Shown: one piece after another, positions 15,205-24,132 of the stretch
How positions within the stretch are numbered: position 1 is the first letter of the stretch
Layout of the letters: each line of letters opens with the position of its first letter
From: Deltaproteobacteria bacterium
Lineage (GTDB): Bacteria; Myxococcota_A; JAADFL01
Assembly: GCA_013152945.1 (NCBI GenBank)
Contig: JAADFL010000053.1
Span: 1 to 28,987 of the forward strand
Direction of reading: 5' to 3'
DNA: 28,987 nt
Program-made: the position numbers and the translations under genes
Notes under the pieces: generated by a model
The model's database searches: none
What the model was told of the DNA's origin: nothing
What the model saw: the letters and a program-made list of their open reading frames with translations, nothing else

Positions 15205-17883
15205 CTAAACCTTGGAGCGCCTTCTCCTCGATATCTCGAGGAATGCCGGCAAGACGACAAGACTTGCAATGAGGCACGAGCCTACGCCAATGAGCAATAC
15301 CCATCCGAACGAGGCTACTCCCCGGTGCCTTGAAAGGCCCAGTGTGCCGAATGCCAGCATGGTGGTCCATGCCGAAAGCGCGATCGCCCGTCCTGTTCCT
15401 ACAACCGATCCTGCAACATCCGTCTCGCCTGATTGGGAGAAGCGATGCACCAGGTGAACGCCGCTGGCCACACCGATACCGATTATCAGGGGAACACCCG
15501 GGAGATTAGCAAAATTGTAATTTATCCCAAATAACCGCATCAGGCCGAGCATCCAGGTTACACCGAACGCAAGGGGTAATACCGCAAACAAGGCCTTTCT
15601 TATGCTCCAGAAGTCTAAAATCAGCATTAACAGAATCGCTATGCCTGCCCCAAGTGCCGCAAATTCGAAACCACGTTGTATCATTTCGCTGAATGCCCAG
15701 TGCCTGACCGCGAAACCGGTTGCATGCTTATCCACGGAGCGGGCATCTTTTACGAACTGGTCCAAAAAGGCCTTGTCCCATATACTTTTACTTGGAAAGG
15801 CATAGACAGCGAAGCTCTTACCCGAGGCGAAACGCTTGCGTATCGAGTTTGGAATTTGTGATACGGTAACCTCCTTTTTTCTGTCCAGGTTCTCCTTGAA
15901 GAGCTTAAGTTGCACCGCAAGTTGAGAAAAAAGTTTTTCCTGAAACCTGGTGGCACGATCCGCTGCATCTTTTTGCCCGGCCGCGTCCAGGGTGTCATCA
16001 ACCGTGTTGACCAATTTATCCAGTGAAGCCACCAGACCCTTTCTACCTGCTGCGAGGGCCATCTCCTGGGCGTGTTCCAATTGGTCCTCCAAGGCTGAAA
16101 GGCTCTTTTCCAAGGCCTTGGACGACACCGGCTTCAGACTCGAGTATCTCGTGTTCATGTCATGGAAAATCGGTTTCAATTTTTTGAGTATAGCCAGCTT
16201 TGCCTTTTGAGAACTGGGGATCAAGTCGTCGATGGACTCTACCTTGGCGACAGAAGGTTTTTTACGCAGGGCATTGGTGATCCTTGTTGCATCAGCCAGG
16301 GAATCTGCTACGAACGCTGCAAACTCTGCGGAAAAATCACTCCTGTTTACCATCTTGGCCTGGTACATGGCTGATTCGGAGTTCTTGGGCAGGATGTGCA
16401 TGTAATCATAGTCGAAAGGAATGTCTTTCAGGCCCCAGCCTGCCAGGGCGGTAAGCAAGATCGATGTAACCAGCACAGGCCATCTCCTCCTGGTCACGAA
16501 CATTGCAAGCCAGGGCAATATGGAGCCCCCTAATCCTCTTGGTGATGCAGGCACTTTTGTCTTGATGATAGTCAGCGCGGAGGGCAATTCCAATAGTGTA
16601 GCCACGAGCACGGCCAGGAGTCCGAAACCTGCCACCACGCCAAGTTCTGCAAAGGCTTTGAATTCCACAAAACCGATTGCAAAAAATGCGGTGGTGGAGG
16701 TCAGCGCGCTCGTAACAATGCCGCGGCCCGAGCCCATCATGGTCTTTCGAACAGCTTCGAGGTCGTCTGCACCTTTTACCCTTTCTTCGTCGAACCTGGA
16801 CATGAAGTGAATGGAAAAATCAATGCCCATGCCTATGAGGATCGCAAAAAAGGCACTGGATATGAGATTAACATGGCCGAAGATGAGCCATGTCAATGAA
16901 AGTCCCCAGGCAGAGCCGGAAATCAACGGCACTGAAGCAAGCAGGGTCTTTTTCACTGACTTGAAAGTAACGGCAAAGAGAAGCACGATGCCGACAAAGG
17001 ACAAGATGGTGATTCTCCAGAGATCGGAGAGTATGGTAGTCATTTCCTCGTATGTGTGGGCGGGAAATCCTGTCAGGCCCGCGTCCTTCAGGCCAGGCTT
17101 GCCTGACTTTGCTGCGTCCACTTCTTTTTTTACTGCTTCCACGAATTTTTCAATGTCACCAAGTTCATCACCAAGTGCGGAGCGGGTGAATATGAAGATC
17201 AGGCCTTTGTCCCTGGATCGAAGGTAACCCCTTGGATCTACGCCCATACCAACCTCTTTCGACAGGCGGCTGTAAAGACGTTCCATTACCCTGATAGGCT
17301 CTTCGTTACCCTTGAGCCACGAATCCATTTCCCTGAAAAACTCGGTCAAGAGGGCTATCAACTGTTCTGCGCCCTTTGGGCCGGTCTCTTTCGAAGACAT
17401 GCTCTTGGCCATGGCCTCGTTCATTGCATTCAGCAATCCGGGAAGGCTCCTTATGGAAGCTATCTTCTGGATTTCCTTCTGGTGTTTCTCTATTTGATCC
17501 GCCAACATACGCAACTGGTCCAAGGGAACATATAAAAAAGCCTTGTCCTTGAAGAAATCGACAGGAACCTTGTAAAAAACCTCTGCTACCTCAGGGAGTT
17601 TTTTGAGCCTTGCCGCAACATCGTCTGCAAAGGCGGCCAATCCGTCCGGGTCGGTTCCCTCGGCAACCACTATCAGGTCGCCCATGCCTCCGAAGGTTTT
17701 CAAAAAATCATCCAGGGCTTTCCTATAAGGATTGTCCTTGGGCATCATGGCATCTCTGGACGTTACGATTTGCAATCTTGGTATGGTTATCACCGCCGCC
17801 ACGGTCAACAGGGTGCAGAAGACGAGGACCAGCTTTGGTCTCCTCGTGGTTATGTCAGTGATAATAGCAAGGATTCTTTGCAA
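15205..17883 (-). CDS. RND/MMPL family exporter (second of two)
   Basis: This 892-residue protein has the duplicated layout of the family. An N-terminal membrane segment (about 15-35) leads into a ~230-residue periplasmic loop and a bundle of membrane helices containing FFAILIGMGIDFSIHFMSRFDEERVKGA. A second membrane segment then leads into another long charged periplasmic loop and the closing bundle with VPLIIGIGVASGVHLVHRF. The GMGIDFSIH/GIGVASGVH pair is the MMPL/RND signature. The group contains HpnN-like hopanoid transporters, but no hopanoid gene is here. TTG at 17883 is used as the start, with GGAGGG about 9 bases upstream. It follows the lipocalin-like gene after 224 bases and likely exports a hydrophobic substrate with it (inferred). 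Confidence 0.88.
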   Translation of the reverse strand: MQRILAIITDITTRRPKLVLVFCTLLTVAAVITIPRLQIVTSRDAMMPKDNPYRKALDDFLKTFGGMGDLIVVAEGTDPDGLAAFADDVAARLKKLPEVAEVFYKVPVDFFKDKAFLYVPLDQLRMLADQIEKHQKEIQKIASIRSLPGLLNAMNEAMAKSMSSKETGPKGAEQLIALLTEFFREMDSWLKGNEEPIRVMERLYSRLSKEVGMGVDPRGYLRSRDKGLIFIFTRSALGDELGDIEKFVEAVKKEVDAAKSGKPGLKDAGLTGFPAHTYEEMTTILSDLWRITILSFVGIVLLFAVTFKSVKKTLLASVPLISGSAWGLSLTWLIFGHVNLISSAFFAILIGMGIDFSIHFMSRFDEERVKGADDLEAVRKTMMGSGRGIVTSALTSTTAFFAIGFVEFKAFAELGVVAGFGLLAVLVATLLELPSALTIIKTKVPASPRGLGGSILPWLAMFVTRRRWPVLVTSILLTALAGWGLKDIPFDYDYMHILPKNSESAMYQAKMVNRSDFSAEFAAFVADSLADATRITNALRKKPSVAKVESIDDLIPSSQKAKLAILKKLKPIFHDMNTRYSSLKPVSSKALEKSLSALEDQLEHAQEMALAAGRKGLVASLDKLVNTVDDTLDAAGQKDAADRATRFQEKLFSQLAVQLKLFKENLDRKKEVTVSQIPNSIRKRFASGKSFAVYAFPSKSIWDKAFLDQFVKDARSVDKHATGFAVRHWAFSEMIQRGFEFAALGAGIAILLMLILDFWSIRKALFAVLPLAFGVTWMLGLMRLFGINYNFANLPGVPLIIGIGVASGVHLVHRFSQSGETDVAGSVVGTGRAIALSAWTTMLAFGTLGLSRHRGVASFGWVLLIGVGSCLIASLVVLPAFLEISRRRRSKV

Positions 17884-17931
17884 CTGAAAATCCCTCCAAA
17901 AGGAAATCCCAAAATTCGACCTCGGCCTTCG

Positions 17932-17952
17932 ACCCTAGCCTTCGAATAGGGT
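17932..17952. other. Hairpin upstream of the second exporter gene
   Basis: ACCCTA (17932-17937) and TAGGGT (17947-17952) form a perfect 6-bp stem with a 9-base loop. It lies in the 224-base gap between the lipocalin-like gene and the exporter gene. It has no T-run and could be a leader structure or a processing site. Confidence 0.25.
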
Positions 17953-18107
17953 ATTCAATCTATTAGACACAAAAGGGACAGTCAACAGAAAGTCCGGCTG
18001 AATTAGTTATTGCGAATTATTCGTGAAATGATATTGAATCCACAATGCTTGCTTTTACGAGCCGGCGGATTTGAGCCGTTTTCCGGTTATTAATGTGGTT
18101 ATCATAT

Positions 18108-19223
18108 TCAGGGATTGTAATGTTCCACTGTGTAAGGATTCTCATGTTCGAAGGACAAGATCGTCCGGTCGTCTTTTTTCCATGTGACCCGGAAAAGTCC
18201 GGTCATGTAATACACAAAAGGATCACTGTATCTGCGGGCAACGAATCTCTCTACTGAATTCAAGCTGGCTAACATATCCTTTATTTTTTTGATGTGGCCT
18301 TTAAAAATGTTTATGATAATGCTTCCCGCATCCGAATCGTCGGCTGTTATCTCGAATTTACTCGGAACCTTGTATTTCTTCCTGTTGGGTGTAGGAAATG
18401 AGGAAATTATTTCCAACCTGGGATTCGGCGATTCAAACAGCCTGCACTTGGCGTCTGCTGCAAGCAAGTACGAAAACCGATCAGCTTCAGGTGGATTGAA
18501 AGACACGAACACCAAATTATATTCGGGTGATAATTTCTTGAACTTGATACATGATTTCGCCAAATCGATAATAACCGTTGTTATCGAGTGATCCGCGAAA
18601 CTAACACCCGAAACGGCGAGTTTGTTTTTTCTTGTTATGACTGTGCCTGTCATGGTCCCCCTGGGCACCTGGATCAACAAGTCATAGAACTTTTGACCCT
18701 TGCCGAGCCTGACCCTGCCGCTTCCCGGTCTCCAAGGAGGCGAACAGGAGTTGATTTTGACGTAAAAGGAAAGCTCCTTGGACGAAAATGTGGCTATAGC
18801 CCCCTTGAGATCCTCGAGTATCTTCAGCGGCCCGCACTGGAGTGACGCCATCCTCCTGCCTGACACGTTGGAAATACCTGACTTGAGCTTACAGCTTCCA
18901 TTTTTATATGTCTGGTTATTTGGAGTACCTTTGAACCAAACCTTGTACTCGGCCTTGTGATCACCAATTCCCAAATTGGATATTACGATCTGAAAGCTAA
19001 TATGCTGGTTTTCGCCTATCTCGTTGTCAAATGACCATTGTTCACCGTATGCCTCCATGTCCATCAAGTGGGGAAGCAGGTCTTGCAAGGTAACCTGCCG
19101 GTTTTGGCCGTCCCATGCAAAACATGGCCAACTTGAAATGCTGATCAAGAGATAACATATTGATATGGTCAAAATCCCCGACATTGATGTAACTCCAGAG
19201 CCGAATACCACTGAAGATCTCAT
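18108..19223 (-). CDS. Secreted CrtC/Svf1 lipocalin-like protein of unknown function
   Basis: This 371-residue protein has an N-terminal hydrophobic segment (about 14-35) ending near CFAWDG, which looks like a signal peptide. The mature part has alternating beta-strand patterns such as EQWSFDNEIGENQHISFQIV, SNLGIGDHKAEYKVWFKG and VSGVSFADHSITTVI. These resemble the lipocalin-type fold of CrtC/AttH and Svf1-like proteins. That match is pattern-based and tentative, and LolA-like proteins, which often sit beside MMPL exporters, were considered as an alternative. The ATG overlaps the stop of the upstream exporter gene by four bases (ATGA), with AGGGGAG upstream, so translation is coupled. It may carry a lipid or hydrophobic compound from the exporter across the periplasm. 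Confidence 0.65.
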   Translation of the reverse strand: MRSSVVFGSGVTSMSGILTISICYLLISISSWPCFAWDGQNRQVTLQDLLPHLMDMEAYGEQWSFDNEIGENQHISFQIVISNLGIGDHKAEYKVWFKGTPNNQTYKNGSCKLKSGISNVSGRRMASLQCGPLKILEDLKGAIATFSSKELSFYVKINSCSPPWRPGSGRVRLGKGQKFYDLLIQVPRGTMTGTVITRKNKLAVSGVSFADHSITTVIIDLAKSCIKFKKLSPEYNLVFVSFNPPEADRFSYLLAADAKCRLFESPNPRLEIISSFPTPNRKKYKVPSKFEITADDSDAGSIIINIFKGHIKKIKDMLASLNSVERFVARRYSDPFVYYMTGLFRVTWKKDDRTILSFEHENPYTVEHYNP

Positions 19224-21643
19224 TTCTTACTCCCCTTCGACAACCTGGAATCGACCAGGTCCAGCACTGATGCGAGCAGTGGAACAGACGTATACAGGCA
19301 GGTTCCTATTCCTATCAATGCAAGCACACTGATACTGATCAGTCCCCTGTTTTCCGCAACAAGCATTCCGCTGAAACCCGCGGCGGTCGTGACAGATGCG
19401 AAAAACGCAGCTTTTCCTGTTGTTGAAATCGCTTTTCCCGCACTATGGGGTCCGTCTTGCAAATACCTATGGTACATATGCACGGCATTGTCCACCCCTA
19501 TTCCCAGGATGGTGGGTAATACTACGATATTGAACATGTTCAGCTTGATGTTGAATAGTCCCATGGCGCCGCACATCCAAAACACCCCAAGGATTAAGGG
19601 AACTGATGTTGCCAGGACCCCTTTTATCGTTCGAAGGTCAAGAAATAAGAGAAGAATAACAACGAGTAAAGCCAGGGCGACTGCTGTGGGACCTTCCCTT
19701 TGCAGGATATCGAGAATGTCCTTGAGTATAAAAAAGCTGGCTGAACTGTGAAATACCTTGTGATCCACCTTGATCGTGCCTATTTCTTTTACGATATCCC
19801 TGACATCTCTGGCATCACTCTTATTGCCGTCGGCAAAGATCATTACGAATTTCCCAACATTCCCCCATTTGTCCCTGAACTGATCCTTTACCCACTGCGG
19901 CAGATCATTGATTCCATACGGTTTTGGACTCATGTACTTCAGCAGTTCCTCGGCATCTTTCTTGTCCTTACCCTTCAGCGCTCCGAGTTTGCGTTCGAGT
20001 AAATCCTTCATTTCTTCAATGATTTCCATGTGTTCTTGCGGATCTTTTGGAACGAATCTGTATATGCTCAACCAGTCCTTGAAGTATGAACCCGGCTTGT
20101 GCTTGTCCCACTTACTCAATGTATCGTCGAGTATCTTTGTATCTTCCAGGGATTTAGTGAGTATGAAGACAGGTGAGAAGGATCGTCTTGAAACTTCCTT
20201 GTAATATTTTCTCTTTATTTGCGGCTGTGGTTTAGAGGGACTGCGGACCTTGTCAAAATCGAACTCAAAGGCAAGCCGGGGCAAGCCGATTGCAGCCGCC
20301 ACCGAGATAATGATCCCTGATATTAATATCGCCACAGCCAACCCCCGGGAAAGGCGCCATGAGCTTTTCGCAAGGCTTTTACCAGTCTTCAATTTTTCCG
20401 GGTACAATTTTTCAGATGCGGCAATAAGGGATGGAAGCAGGAAAAACGATGCAGCAAGGCAGAGCAGCACGCCGATACCTGCTATGAATCCGAACTGGGA
20501 AAATCCCCTGAAATCGAACAATGTAAGTGAAAAAAAGGTGCCCGCAGTTGTAAAGGCCGCTGTGCCGAGCGCTCCTGCGAGGGAAGATAAACTGTCTTTC
20601 AATCCACCCTCAAGATCGAGTCCCCTGGCTCTTGCCTCGTCGTACCTTGACAGAACATGAATCGAAAAGTCGATTCCAAGGCCCATGAGAAGAGCGAATA
20701 TAAAGGCGGTAATGAGGTTCAAATATCCGATTGCAAGCCAGGTAATACCAATGGTCCATAATATTGGGCAACCAAGCGATACGATAACAAGCGGAATGGC
20801 CCGTAATTTTCTAAATGCCACGAAAAGAAGCAACAAAACCAAGGTTCCCGCCACAAGCCCGGAATCATAAAGGTCATGCTTAATATGGGCTATTTCTTCA
20901 TTTTTCTTGTGATAGTCGCCCTCAAGAACGATTTCGAGTTTTTTATTGTAACTAGCGGGATCAAGGTCTTGGATAATCTTGTTTACACGTGCAAGCATCT
21001 TCCGGCTGTTTGCCACATCTGAAGGCTGAACCTTTGGCTTGCACTGGATTGAAACTATGGTGCTGTCCGGACTTTTTTTATATTCCTTGATATCCTCCAT
21101 ACCGTATTTGCGTTTAAGGTCGTCAATGCTGGGCAACTCATCTTTTTTATTTTTTCTTTTACCATCCCCGGTTGCCTTTGTATCTTCTTCATCATCCAGG
21201 AGCTGTATCTTTTTTCCAATAGCTGCATGGATTTTGCTCTCTATTTTGTCCTGGAGATCTTCCAAGTCGTTCAGAGGGACCAGCAATAAAGCATTTTTCT
21301 TGAAAAACGAGATATCCCTCTTAAAGTCCACCCTTGCCATGTCCGGGTCTTTTTCAAGCTTTTGGGCCAGGTCCGATGCAAATCGCATCGTGTCCTTACC
21401 GTTCGGTGAATTAATTATGATCGTCAATTGAGCCGAGTATCCGAGAGTTGTCTTTACCTGTTTTATTCTCAGAACGTTCGGGGTGTGCTCTGGAAACAAG
21501 TCCGCCAAATCGCTCTTTATTTGAATACGTGTTATTGTCAGGCTTGCCAATATGGTAAGCAGCATTGCCAAAATCAATGTTGTAATAGTCTTCCTTGTTG
21601 CCAGGTAAATCGACAAGGAAACAAGCCGGTCATAAAACTTCAT
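19220..21643 (-). CDS. RND/MMPL family exporter (first of two)
   Basis: This 807-residue protein has two halves, each with a membrane segment, a periplasmic loop and a helix bundle. The signatures are FALLMGLGIDFSIHVLSRYDEARARG in the first half and LPTILGIGVDNAVHMYHRYL in the second. The first periplasmic loop contains a very charged stretch (about residues 150-190, rich in D, E and K), longer than usual. It belongs to the same broad family as the exporter at 15205-17883, but the periplasmic loops differ, so the two are not a recent duplicate. It is the first gene of the minus-strand export block and overlaps the lipocalin-like gene by four bases. The substrate is unknown; lipids are typical for the family. 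Confidence 0.88.
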   Translation of the reverse strand: MKFYDRLVSLSIYLATRKTITTLILAMLLTILASLTITRIQIKSDLADLFPEHTPNVLRIKQVKTTLGYSAQLTIIINSPNGKDTMRFASDLAQKLEKDPDMARVDFKRDISFFKKNALLLVPLNDLEDLQDKIESKIHAAIGKKIQLLDDEEDTKATGDGKRKNKKDELPSIDDLKRKYGMEDIKEYKKSPDSTIVSIQCKPKVQPSDVANSRKMLARVNKIIQDLDPASYNKKLEIVLEGDYHKKNEEIAHIKHDLYDSGLVAGTLVLLLLFVAFRKLRAIPLVIVSLGCPILWTIGITWLAIGYLNLITAFIFALLMGLGIDFSIHVLSRYDEARARGLDLEGGLKDSLSSLAGALGTAAFTTAGTFFSLTLFDFRGFSQFGFIAGIGVLLCLAASFFLLPSLIAASEKLYPEKLKTGKSLAKSSWRLSRGLAVAILISGIIISVAAAIGLPRLAFEFDFDKVRSPSKPQPQIKRKYYKEVSRRSFSPVFILTKSLEDTKILDDTLSKWDKHKPGSYFKDWLSIYRFVPKDPQEHMEIIEEMKDLLERKLGALKGKDKKDAEELLKYMSPKPYGINDLPQWVKDQFRDKWGNVGKFVMIFADGNKSDARDVRDIVKEIGTIKVDHKVFHSSASFFILKDILDILQREGPTAVALALLVVILLLFLDLRTIKGVLATSVPLILGVFWMCGAMGLFNIKLNMFNIVVLPTILGIGVDNAVHMYHRYLQDGPHSAGKAISTTGKAAFFASVTTAAGFSGMLVAENRGLISISVLALIGIGTCLYTSVPLLASVLDLVDSRLSKGSKK

Positions 21644-22052
21644 GTCAACTCATCCCCACATTGTTCGAAATCAACTATTATAACTCCCAACGTTGCCTCA
21701 ACTGAACAACAGCAGAACCCAATGCAAAGAAACTAACCCAGCAATATCCGGACCACAAAGAAAAAATTTATTTAATCGATCATCAGCTCTTTATAATTTC
21801 ACATTATTTTTCAGCCATTGAAAAAAAGTGATTTTTTTTGCAGGGGTCGTATTCCTCAAGGCGTCTGCATCATACATGTCTTTGTCTGGCCTTGGGGCCG
21901 GGGCTAATCACATTGCCCCCAAAAAAAACTATTCAAAAAAGTGACACGCTTTCAATAGTTCGATTTCGAGTCGACTTCAACAAGATGTTGCTTTATGGCA
22001 ACACCTTGTATTTATTCAAATACAGGTCTGATAAACCTTTTTAGCAAGATGT
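21644..22052. other. Gene-free region of 409 bases
   Basis: No credible coding frame is seen. The region holds a -10-like box near the exporter gene and an A-run/T-run hairpin near 21820-21840. GGGGC/GCCCC (21900-21904 with 21915-21919) forms a small stem. GTTGC/GCAAC (21987-21991 with 21998-22002) forms another. A 9-bp AT-rich stem (22005-22013 with 22018-22026) lies just downstream of the TolB-N-like gene and may help end that transcript, though no T-run follows it on the minus strand. Confidence 0.5.
21677..21682 (-). promoter_or_regulatory. Consensus -10 box before the first exporter gene
   Basis: The minus strand reads TATAAT at 21682-21677, 33 bases before the ATG at 21643. No good -35 hexamer is found at 16-18 bases, so this may be an activator-dependent promoter or a chance match in AT-rich DNA. 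Confidence 0.33.
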
Positions 22053-22544
22053 TTACTTGAGCAATGCCTTGGCAGCCTTCTTAATACCGTCAAGCAGTTT
22101 ACTAACGTCTCCTTCCACGGTCTGGCTGGCTCTTTTCTCGACCTTACCGGTTGCAGCATCACTCATCTTGAGGGTTATGACATAGCTCTTTCCGATCTTG
22201 CCTACACTGCCCGAGATGAATTTTTCCTTGTTCAACGCGGTTCCGAGCTTCTTGAGGCATTCACCGTCATCACATCCTCCAAGCTTGATATTTAGGCCGG
22301 AGTTTGCAAGCACGGCTCTCAAGTCGTCCGCGCAACCCACTTCGAACCTCTTGTCCTTGGACACCTCGGTGCAAAGTAAATCGGTCAATGTGGACACAGT
22401 GTCCTTGTCTACCCCCTTTGCAGTCAGATCCTGCACGCCTATCGTTACCTTCTTACCGCTGTCACCGGCTGAAGCATTTGGGCTGCCGAGGAACAGCATT
22501 CCAAGGCCGGCGAAAACCAAGCTTGACATCATCTTGAGATTCAT
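22053..22544 (-). CDS. Small secreted protein with TolB-N/CsgG-like fold
   Basis: This 163-residue protein has a signal peptide (MNLKMMSSLVFAGLGMLFLG to about SAGDSG). The mature domain starts VTIGVQDLTAKGVDKD and includes LLCTEVSKDKRFEV, LGGCDDGECLKKLGTALN, FISGSVGKIGKSYVITLKM and GKVEKRASQTVEG. This pattern is common in myxobacterial-type secreted proteins, often as the N-terminal domain ahead of PEGA repeats, where it resembles TolB-N/CsgG-like domains. Here it stands alone. Its role is unknown. GGAGGG lies 5-6 bases before the ATG. It follows the TlpA-like gene by 35 bases and is probably co-transcribed. Confidence 0.7.
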   Translation of the reverse strand: MNLKMMSSLVFAGLGMLFLGSPNASAGDSGKKVTIGVQDLTAKGVDKDTVSTLTDLLCTEVSKDKRFEVGCADDLRAVLANSGLNIKLGGCDDGECLKKLGTALNKEKFISGSVGKIGKSYVITLKMSDAATGKVEKRASQTVEGDVSKLLDGIKKAAKALLK

Positions 22545-22579
22545 CTCTTCCCTCCTTTTGGGCTGTATTCTGGTATTCT

Positions 22580-23215
22580 TTAGTTTCCAGACTTCTTTGT
22601 TCCGATTATCTCTTCAAATGAAACCGGTTTTTCCCCGAGTTCCTTTTGAATGATACCGACCAACTTTTTGGTGAATGACTCGGTGTACCCGACGTTCAAC
22701 ATTTTTATCTTTCCATCCTTGCCTATCAGTGTCAAATAGGGAAGCCTTCCCACGTGGTAACGCTTGGCCAGTATCTGGAACTTGTCGTGTATGACAGGAT
22801 AGGTCAGGTGTTTTCTATTAATCAGTTCCTTGATGCCGCCGGCCTGACCCGTTCCCTTGTCAATACTTACCACAGCAACCATTAGGCCGTCTTTTTTGTA
22901 TCTTTCCCAGAGTTTTTCGAGAACAGGCAACTCTTTCTTGCAAGGCTCGCAATACGTTGCAAAAAAGGAAAGAACCATCAGTTTCGTGTGTTTCTTTTCC
23001 TCCGGACCTACAAAATCGTCCAGAGAAAAAAAGGATATCCCTGATTCCTTGGAATTAATGACCCTCATTGAAAAGACAGGAGCAACCTGCCCCTTTTTCA
23101 GGGTCTCCTCTGCTGATTTCTTCTCACTGGCCCGGGATTGAGCCGGCCAGTTGGAAGCCATAAAGATTACAAGGGAAATTGTCCAGAAGATTGAACTCGA
23201 TTGCTTGAGCCACAC
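22580..23215 (-). CDS. TlpA-like thioredoxin-fold protein
   Basis: This protein of about 211 residues has an N-terminal hydrophobic segment (signal peptide or anchor, about 8-25). The thioredoxin-fold domain has the active-site motif FATYCEPCKKELPVLEKL (Cys near 89 and 92), then VVSIDKGTGQAGGIKELI and the cis-Pro region VGRLPYLTLIGKDGKI. Such proteins act as periplasmic thiol-disulfide reductases. GTG at 23215 is preferred because AAGGAG lies 7 bases upstream; the ATG at 23221 would be too close to it. It lies between tmk and the TolB-N-like gene on the same strand. Confidence 0.85.
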   Translation of the reverse strand: MWLKQSSSIFWTISLVIFMASNWPAQSRASEKKSAEETLKKGQVAPVFSMRVINSKESGISFFSLDDFVGPEEKKHTKLMVLSFFATYCEPCKKELPVLEKLWERYKKDGLMVAVVSIDKGTGQAGGIKELINRKHLTYPVIHDKFQILAKRYHVGRLPYLTLIGKDGKIKMLNVGYTESFTKKLVGIIQKELGEKPVSFEEIIGTKKSGN

Positions 23216-23352
23216 GATCATTCTCCTTTCTATCTTTCATCTATCCAACTAATAGTTGACGTCGAGTCTTCTCATTTTGTTCTAACCGGTTTTTTTTCTT
23301 TGGATGGGCCCGATATCCAGGCATTTAGGCTGAATATTGAAAAAAACAAGTA

Positions 23353-24018
23353 TCATGAGCCTGCTCCAAGCTTCTTGTTGCTCAATAATGGAGATATGGC
23401 ATTCCATACGGCTCTCCTGACCTGTTCCACGGTTCCTTGGCCGTTTACTATCTTGACCATGCCTCCGACCTTGCTGGTAAATCTCTTGTAATTGGCGGCT
23501 ACTTTTTCCAATATCTGTTTTTTTTCAAAAATATCAATGTTCGATCTGCAAGCTGCGAGTCTCCCCAAGGCCTCGTCCACCTGGACTTCAAGCAATATTG
23601 TAATATCAGGTCTCGGAGCATTCTTGTTGATTTCCAAGACCCATGTCTCATCCGAGTCCAGGGATTGGTAAGCCAGGGATGACAACAGGTAACGGTCGGA
23701 GACAACCTGTATGCCCTGCCTTATTGCAGGCAATACCTCTGATGCCAGGTGATCTATTCTGTCGGCTGCAAATAGAAGAGCCAGGGATCTCCTGTCGAAA
23801 GGAGTTGCGTCGCCTTTGGCGACACTTCCAAGCAATCTGCCGGAAAGTATCTGGCGAATCAGCATGCCAACCGGGCCGTCACTTGGCTCCCTGGTAAGAA
23901 GACACTTGTCGAATGTAGCCTCGAGAGTTTCATGCAACAATGCCGCCTGAGTGGTGGTGCCTGCTCCGTCGATTCCCTCGAATGTTATGAACAGCCCTCT
24001 CTTTTTATCCCGATCCAT
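23353..24018 (-). CDS. tmk: Thymidylate kinase
   Basis: This 221-residue protein phosphorylates dTMP to dTDP. The P-loop is FEGIDGAGTTTQAALL near residue 12. It is followed by LTREPSDGPVGMLIRQIL, the LLFAADRIDHL block, VVSDRYLLSSLAYQS and PDITILLEV. AAGGA lies 6 bases before the ATG. In the P-loop, TTT replaces the commoner KTT or KST, as happens in a minority of Tmk proteins. It lies 115 bases downstream of the third radical SAM gene and is probably read from the same strand and transcript. Confidence 0.92.
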   Translation of the reverse strand: MDRDKKRGLFITFEGIDGAGTTTQAALLHETLEATFDKCLLTREPSDGPVGMLIRQILSGRLLGSVAKGDATPFDRRSLALLFAADRIDHLASEVLPAIRQGIQVVSDRYLLSSLAYQSLDSDETWVLEINKNAPRPDITILLEVQVDEALGRLAACRSNIDIFEKKQILEKVAANYKRFTSKVGGMVKIVNGQGTVEQVRRAVWNAISPLLSNKKLGAGS

Positions 24019-24132
24019 TTAATGTCCTTCTTGATTTCCTTTCTTCACGCTACAACCAGGCCGTTTACAACGGTACGGTATTATCAGAAGGGATAACACA
24101 GGTACAGCGGAAGGTGCAAGCCGAACCGTGCT

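Noticed and set aside
21900-21930. Intrinsic terminator at the GGGGC/GCCCC stem
   Set aside because: On the plus strand the stem is followed by A residues, and on the minus strand the T-run precedes the stem, so neither direction gives a terminator.
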